A DNA stretch of 64,000 bases. Origin: Candidatus Nitrosocosmicus oleophilus (GTDB taxonomy: Archaea; Thermoproteota; Nitrososphaeria; Nitrososphaerales; Nitrososphaeraceae). The DNA lies in NCBI RefSeq assembly GCF_000802205.1, contig NZ_CP012850.1:1612001-1676000 (forward strand). Direction: 5' to 3'. The translations under genes and the position numbers were made by a program. The notes beneath the pieces were generated by a model that saw only the letters and a list, made by a program, of their open reading frames with translations, searched no databases and was not told the DNA's origin. Shown in pieces: positions 59,320 through 64,000 of the stretch; position 1 is the first letter of the stretch, and the number at the start of each line of letters is the position of its first letter.

Positions 59320-60656
59320 CCAATTTCAATGCTTTTATGAAAAATTAATTAAAAACTTCCCAAACTACCTTCTATCTTAAATTAATACATTGTTGTTATC
59401 TGCTTGTTAATTTGGAATACATTACTCCTTTTTTAGGATTGATAATTGACACCTCCTTTTCAATAATTCATAAAAACTAGAAATAATTAATTAAAGTAAG
59501 TAACTGACTTTTTTGTATGTTATATTCCTTGAAACACCAATCCTTCAGGGCTCATCCGCTCATGCCTTTGATCTTTTTCCTTTATCAGATGATTTTATTC
59601 TAACAATTTTTAACCCACTTCTTTGATGGCATACCATATTTATTGCCTTTATGACTTACTGATTGTTATGAATCAAAAGATTATTGATCGTTAACGTTTA
59701 ATCATAACTTAATTGTTGAATCCATTGCGTCTGCTTGAGAGCTTTGATTATGATATCTAAATTTTAATTGGAAATATCCAAAATATTATGATAATCTTCG
59801 ATATCTTTTTGCACTTGATGAATTCTTATTGGATCTAGATGATGGATATTCCATTACCAAATGACCATGACTATAGGGGATATGTTTTCAGTCATTAGAA
59901 AACCGCTCTTTTCACAAATGACCTATTAGAGTTTAATGACTTCAATAATCGTTTTCTTTCATTAGGTTTGAAGACTAAATGGTTGGTTGTTAATCAATTA
60001 GATTCAAGTTTGATGATTGTAACTAGTTTCATACATATGAAATACTATTTATTAAAGCCTTTAGGTTCCTGTGTTGGTCACACACTATTTACGATGATTA
60101 TTTTTCGTGAACAAGTCTAGGTGATTCTCTGCGCATGCAATAGAAGTCATTAATTTCTTACTGAACCATCTAAATTCGATACTTTGTCAGTCAGAAAATC
60201 TATGTAATTTTAAACAAATAAGATTTGGTGATGCTGCAAAAATGATTTCACTCAAACTATTCATCTAATAATGGTAGCGTATGGCAGATATGCTTTATCT
60301 GTGGTAATATTATTGATTTAAGCTTAGTAGGTAAAGGACATCCTATTTATTTGCTACAATTTGGCATCTGTGTGTAATTTAAGGGATCCAACCACTCTCA
60401 TGTTTTATTAATAAGACTAGATGATTTACAAGAGTCAATTCATGCGATTGGGTAGATGACTAATCTTTGGGTAAATATTGTCTGATAATGGTACTGAAAT
60501 TGTAGCGAAATACAGCTAAGTTAGAACTATGATTTTCTTGGGGCTATTTGATTGAATTTTTTGTCATCGTATCATTCTTACTATAAAAAATATTGTACAT
60601 TTTTTTAAGTAATGAGTTATCAAACTCCTTTATTATATAATGCTATTACTTCTTGA
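59320..60656. other. Longest intergenic gap
   Basis: 1337 bases. No gene or known RNA seen. The end holds the promoter of the repeat protein. Confidence 0.45.
60631..60640 (+). promoter_or_regulatory. TATA box of the repeat-protein gene
   Basis: tattatataa about 23 bases before the ATG at 60657, implying a leaderless message. Confidence 0.55.
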
Positions 60657-62393
60657 ATGATAAAGATTTTATCATTGAGTGTGCTACTAATATTGATAGT
60701 ACTAATTATAAGTGGACCGACTTCACAAACGGTTTTTTATCAAAGCGTTACTGCCCAAGGATCAAATAGTTACGAAAGTAGTAGCTCCAATTTTGATATT
60801 AATAGCATATTTAATGGCCTTCAAAACAGTTTTCTAAATCCAATAAATGGATTGAATTCCCACAAAGCTCCAGTTCAAGGATCAAATAGTTACGAAAGTA
60901 GTAGCTCCAATTTTGATATTAATAGCATATTTAATGGCCTTCAAAACAGTTTTACCGATCCACTGGGTCAAGTTGACATAACTTTTCCTCCTAAACTCTC
61001 TGACTCTATGACTCCTGTAAATCAACCAAGCTCCACCGACTCTATGACTCCTGTAAATCAACCAAGCTCCACCGACTCTATGACTCCTGTAAATCAACCA
61101 AGCTCCACCGACTCTATGACTCCTGTAAATCAACCAAGCTCCACCGACTCTATGACTCCTGTAAATCAACCAAGCTCCACCGACTCTATGACTCCTGTAA
61201 ATCAACCAAGCTCCACCGACTCTATGACTCCTGTAAATCAACCAAGCTCCACCGACTCTATGACTCCTGTAAATCAACCAAGCTCCACCGACTCTATGAC
61301 TCCTGTAAATCAACCAAGCTCCACCGACTCTATGACTCCTGTAAATCAACCAAGCTCCACCGACTCTATGACTCCTGTAAATCAACCAAGCTCCACCGAC
61401 TCTATGACTCCTGTAAATCAACCAAGCTCCACCGACTCCATAGCACCTCAGAGCGATAAATCCAAGGACGAATCAAGCTCCACGGACAAACCCTCTACAA
61501 CAGAAGAATCAAGCTCCACCGACTCCATAGCACCTCAGAGCGATAAATCCAAGGACGAATCAAGCTCCACGGACAAACCCTCTACAACAGAAGAACCAAG
61601 CTCCACGGACAAACCCTCTACAACAGAAGAATCAAGCTCCACCGACTCCATAGCACCTCAGAGCGATAAATCCAAGGACGAATCAAGCTCCACGGACAAA
61701 CCCTCTACAACAGAAGAATCAAGCTCCACCGACTCCATAGCACCTCAGAGCGATAAATCCAAGGACGAATCAAGCTCCACGGACAAACCCTCTACAACAG
61801 AAGAATCAAGCTCCACCGACTCCATAGCACCTCAGAGCGATAAATCCAAGGACGAATCAAGCTCCACGGACAAACCCTCTACAACAGAAGAATCAAGCTC
61901 CACCGACTCCATAGCACCTCAGAGCGATAAATCCAAGGACGAATCAAGCTCCACGGACAAACCCTCTACAACAGAAGAATCAAGCTCCACCGACTCCATA
62001 GCACCTCAGAGCGATAAATCCAAGGACGAATCAAGCTCCACGGACAAACCCTCTACAACAGAAGAATCAAGCTCCACCGACTCCATAGCACCTCAGAGCG
62101 ATAAATCCAAGGACGAATCAAGCTCCACGGACAAACCCTCTACAACAGAAGAATCAAGCTCCACCGACTCCATAGCACCTCAGAGCGATAAATCCAAGGA
62201 CGAATCAAGCTCCACGGACAAACCCTCTACAACAGAAGAATCAAGCTCCACCGACTCCATAGCACCTCAGAGCGATAAATCCAAGGACGAATCAAGCTCC
62301 ACGGACAAACCCTCGAATGCGGCCATTGAGAAACCCGTGGGGATTACCAAGGTGATATCTCCTACCAATACAAATCCTTCAATTGAAAGCTAA
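60657..62393 (+). CDS. Secreted Ser/Thr-rich tandem-repeat protein
   Basis: 578 residues. A signal peptide (residues 1-33, ending VTAQG) is followed by a 26-residue segment present twice (QGSNSYESSSSNFDINSIFN ...), 12 copies of DSMTPVNQPSST, then 10 units of a 29-residue repeat (DSIAPQSDKSKDESSSTDKP ...) and a short tail. It is extremely rich in Ser, Thr, Asp, Pro and Lys, with no hydrophobic core or anchor, so probably an extended, perhaps O-glycosylated, surface or released polymer (inference). The reverse-strand ORF 60882-61421 is a repeat artefact. Confidence 0.85.
   Translation: MIKILSLSVLLILIVLIISGPTSQTVFYQSVTAQGSNSYESSSSNFDINSIFNGLQNSFLNPINGLNSHKAPVQGSNSYESSSSNFDINSIFNGLQNSFTDPLGQVDITFPPKLSDSMTPVNQPSSTDSMTPVNQPSSTDSMTPVNQPSSTDSMTPVNQPSSTDSMTPVNQPSSTDSMTPVNQPSSTDSMTPVNQPSSTDSMTPVNQPSSTDSMTPVNQPSSTDSMTPVNQPSSTDSMTPVNQPSSTDSMTPVNQPSSTDSIAPQSDKSKDESSSTDKPSTTEESSSTDSIAPQSDKSKDESSSTDKPSTTEEPSSTDKPSTTEESSSTDSIAPQSDKSKDESSSTDKPSTTEESSSTDSIAPQSDKSKDESSSTDKPSTTEESSSTDSIAPQSDKSKDESSSTDKPSTTEESSSTDSIAPQSDKSKDESSSTDKPSTTEESSSTDSIAPQSDKSKDESSSTDKPSTTEESSSTDSIAPQSDKSKDESSSTDKPSTTEESSSTDSIAPQSDKSKDESSSTDKPSTTEESSSTDSIAPQSDKSKDESSSTDKPSNAAIEKPVGITKVISPTNTNPSIES
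60756..60953 (+). repeat. 78-bp direct duplication, 120-bp period
   Basis: 60756-60833 and 60876-60953 read as identical, separated by 42 unique bases. Confidence 0.93.
61002..61433 (+). repeat. Twelve perfect 36-bp tandem repeats
   Basis: 432 bases = 12 x 36, encoding DSMTPVNQPSST in every unit with no base change that I can see. Confidence 0.97.
61434..62312 (+). repeat. Ten 87-bp tandem repeats
   Basis: Starts at 61434, 61521, 61644, 61731, 61818, 61905, 61992, 62079, 62166 and 62253. The second unit carries a 36-base internal insertion (PSSTDKPSTTEE); the last is truncated. Confidence 0.95.
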
Positions 62394-62796
62394 ATTCTTA
62401 TATCAGCAGGTCATGATATCCTAAAATTTCAATTTTTTCTCTTCCATCAATTGAGTTAAGACCTTCAACGAAAAGAAGATCCAAAATATTGTCAAGTCCC
62501 ACTTTTTTTAAGGATTGAATGATTAGTACAAACTGCCGATAGCCAAATTATCAAGTGGTAGTCTTATGAATGCACATTTTTCTAAAGTCTTTTTTGTTTA
62601 CCCTGTCATCATAATTCATTTTATAAACGTGTAAGACTTGAGCCTTGCAACTAGGTAATGACATGGCATGGGTTGATAAGAATTTTGATATCTTTTTGAT
62701 AAGTTAGGCTAAATGACTTTCTAATTGTAAGAGCACAGCTATCCTTCAAATGGGTACTAGACTGATGTTTAATAAAGACCACCAAGTTTAGAGAAT
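62394..62796. other. Spacer with promoter
   Basis: 403 bases. tttaataaa at 62768-62776 lies 25 bases before the ATG at 62797. Confidence 0.5.
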
Positions 62797-63075
62797 ATGT
62801 CTAAAAATGATCAGCAGGGCCAGTGTGAGCATATTGTTCAGGCCGATTTGAAAAGGTCAGGGAATACCCAGGGTTGCGAAGAATGTGAAAAAACCGGTTC
62901 CGAATGGGTGCATTTGAGACTTTGTCTGACATGTGGTCATGTAGGTTGTTGCGACGCTTCGAGAAATAAACACGGAACAAAGCACTTTAAGGATACTATG
63001 CATCCTGTAATTAAATCATATGAACCGGGAGAATCATGGAAGTGGTGCTTTGTAGATGAAATATTTGCAGAATGA
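62797..63075 (+). CDS. UBP-type zinc finger protein
   Basis: 92 residues, nearly all a ZnF-UBP domain: CEHI, GCEECEKTGSEWVHLRLC, LTCGHVGCCDAS, HGTKHFKDTMHPVI and the closing WKWCFVDE. In eukaryotes the domain binds the free C-terminus of ubiquitin; in prokaryotes it stands alone and its partner is unknown. Leaderless by its TATA spacing. Confidence 0.93.
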   Translation: MSKNDQQGQCEHIVQADLKRSGNTQGCEECEKTGSEWVHLRLCLTCGHVGCCDASRNKHGTKHFKDTMHPVIKSYEPGESWKWCFVDEIFAE

Positions 63076-63663
63076 ACTTTTCAATAAAAGGCAGACTAGT
63101 TGATATAACTCGATAACTTGTTCAAAATTCAACAGTAAAGTCTAATCAAATGATGACTTATTCATTTACAAATAAGCCTCCTCCATAAACCAACCTTTAA
63201 CTACAAGTGTATTTTTAGAGAAAAGAGTAACCTTCTTGATCTTGTTATCGAGATTGAGCATTTGGGTGTAGACAATTTATGAAAGTTTTATATAAAATTC
63301 GAAAAACTTCAAAAATACCTTCTAAAAATATCTTTAAACAAGTAACGAATAGAATTCTCAAGGTCTTAAAATGAGTAATCTTTACGATTAATTAACTCAT
63401 AATATTATTCGCATCTTATAAACAATACATAGAAATATTATAATAAAAAAATTCTCCGTAACTAGATTAAGGTGACCAATCCATTTTTCTCTCAGTCCAT
63501 TACAAACACACAATAGAGTATTATTATTACCTGCAATTTATCCAAATCCTGCTCCTCTCTCTAATCATGCATTAGCATAAGGCTTGTATCGCTTATATAT
63601 GCCTCTATTACTGTAGTTTTGACCACATAAGATTTACTCAGTTTTGCTTGTTACGTAACACCG
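63076..63663. other. Intergenic gap
   Basis: 588 bases without a gene. Confidence 0.4.
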
Positions 63664-63999
63664 TTAATCAGGTTCTGCTGATTTTGATTCGTTTGGAGAC
63701 TTTGACTCCGAATTGACATTATTATTTCTATCAGCCAACTTTAATCCTAACTTTATCAAATACGGCGCCAAGAATGTAGAAATTAAGGTTATAGTTCCAA
63801 TAATAGGTAATATAAAAGAACTCACTACTCCAATGTCTATTCCTCCCTTCGCTACAATTAGGGACATCTCTCCACCTCGTGATGCTGAAAGATCGATACC
63901 GGTCTGTATCGCAGTGATTTTACTAAATCCTTGATACCTTGAAGTCAAGAAAACAATAGCGAATTTTACGACTGAGGTAACGCCCACTAGTATTAGTGC
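63664..63999 (-). CDS. Cation/proton antiporter (CPA2/KefB-like), C-terminal part
   Basis: The frame is open to the window edge, so this is only the last about 111 residues. Visible: VVKFAIVFLTSRYQGFSKITA, the SASRGGEMSLIVAKGG segment (RGEFSLVIA-like in Kef/CPA2 transporters), a final membrane helix (LPIIGTITLISTFLAPYL) and a polar tail. It would exchange Na+ or K+ for H+. Confidence 0.88.
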   Translation of the reverse strand, partial: ALILVGVTSVVKFAIVFLTSRYQGFSKITAIQTGIDLSASRGGEMSLIVAKGGIDIGVVSSFILPIIGTITLISTFLAPYLIKLGLKLADRNNNVNSESKSPNESKSAEPD

Positions 64000-64000
64000 G

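Noticed and set aside
60882-61421. Reverse ORF with a perfect 12-residue repeat
   Set aside because: Shadow of the forward 36-bp array.

Overview
The window looks like chromosomal DNA of a soil-type ammonia-oxidising archaeon (Nitrososphaerota/Thaumarchaeota, closest in style to Nitrososphaera or Nitrosocosmicus; inferred from gene content, not from a marker gene). Reasons: AT-rich sequence, long non-coding gaps, many leaderless genes with a TATA box about 25 nt before the start codon, a secreted Cam-type gamma carbonic anhydrase, cupredoxin fusions, a thaumarchaeal HTH family, DUF72, CDGSH and UBP-finger proteins, and a pyruvoyl arginine decarboxylase. I see no rRNA, tRNA, CRISPR array or intact insertion sequence.

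Layout. 1-6.7 kb: end of a luciferase-like oxidoreductase, a secreted protein with six identical 78-bp repeats, a secreted PQQ sugar-dehydrogenase/cupredoxin fusion, a lysine-rich histone-tail-like protein, a winged-helix regulator and arginine decarboxylase. 7.2-11.5 kb: the most unusual cluster, a MinD/ParA-like ATPase, a degenerate KaiC-like domain fused to a zinc knuckle and a class III cyclase domain, a DUF4242-type protein and a two-repeat sensor-like protein. 11.7-18.9 kb: two VOC proteins, secreted carbonic anhydrase, CHRD protein, bicupin oxalate decarboxylase and a small two-gene operon. 19-25.5 kb: a decayed secreted-protein gene, Hsp20 with a palindromic operator-like site, flavin reductase, a decayed DUF72 gene and an intact DUF72 gene. 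25.6-34.7 kb: F420-type dinucleotide-binding oxidoreductase, Mut7-C protein, small zinc-ribbon, DUF5678 and CDGSH proteins, cytidine deaminase, SDR, rhodanese/metallo-beta-lactamase fusion and SnoaL-like protein. 35-48.9 kb: two receiver proteins, a Cache-type sensor kinase, a decayed HTH gene, DUF1059, LemA plus a frameshifted TPM-domain gene, a sugar nucleotidyltransferase, Dps and small ORFs. 49.7-64 kb: AN1-finger/site-2 protease fusion, AlkA-type glycosylase, secreted proteins, CorA, MFS exporter, a small zincin, a 578-residue Ser/Thr repeat protein, UBP finger and the end of a cation/proton antiporter.

Themes. Envelope and secreted proteins with tandem repeats; signalling (receivers, kinase, cyclase domain, winged helix); stress and redox functions (Dps, Hsp20, persulfide-type MBL/rhodanese, CDGSH, flavin and F420 enzymes); and several decayed genes, which with the large gaps suggest ongoing gene loss. 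Some single-base frameshifts, especially the one in a run of eight T, could instead be sequencing errors.
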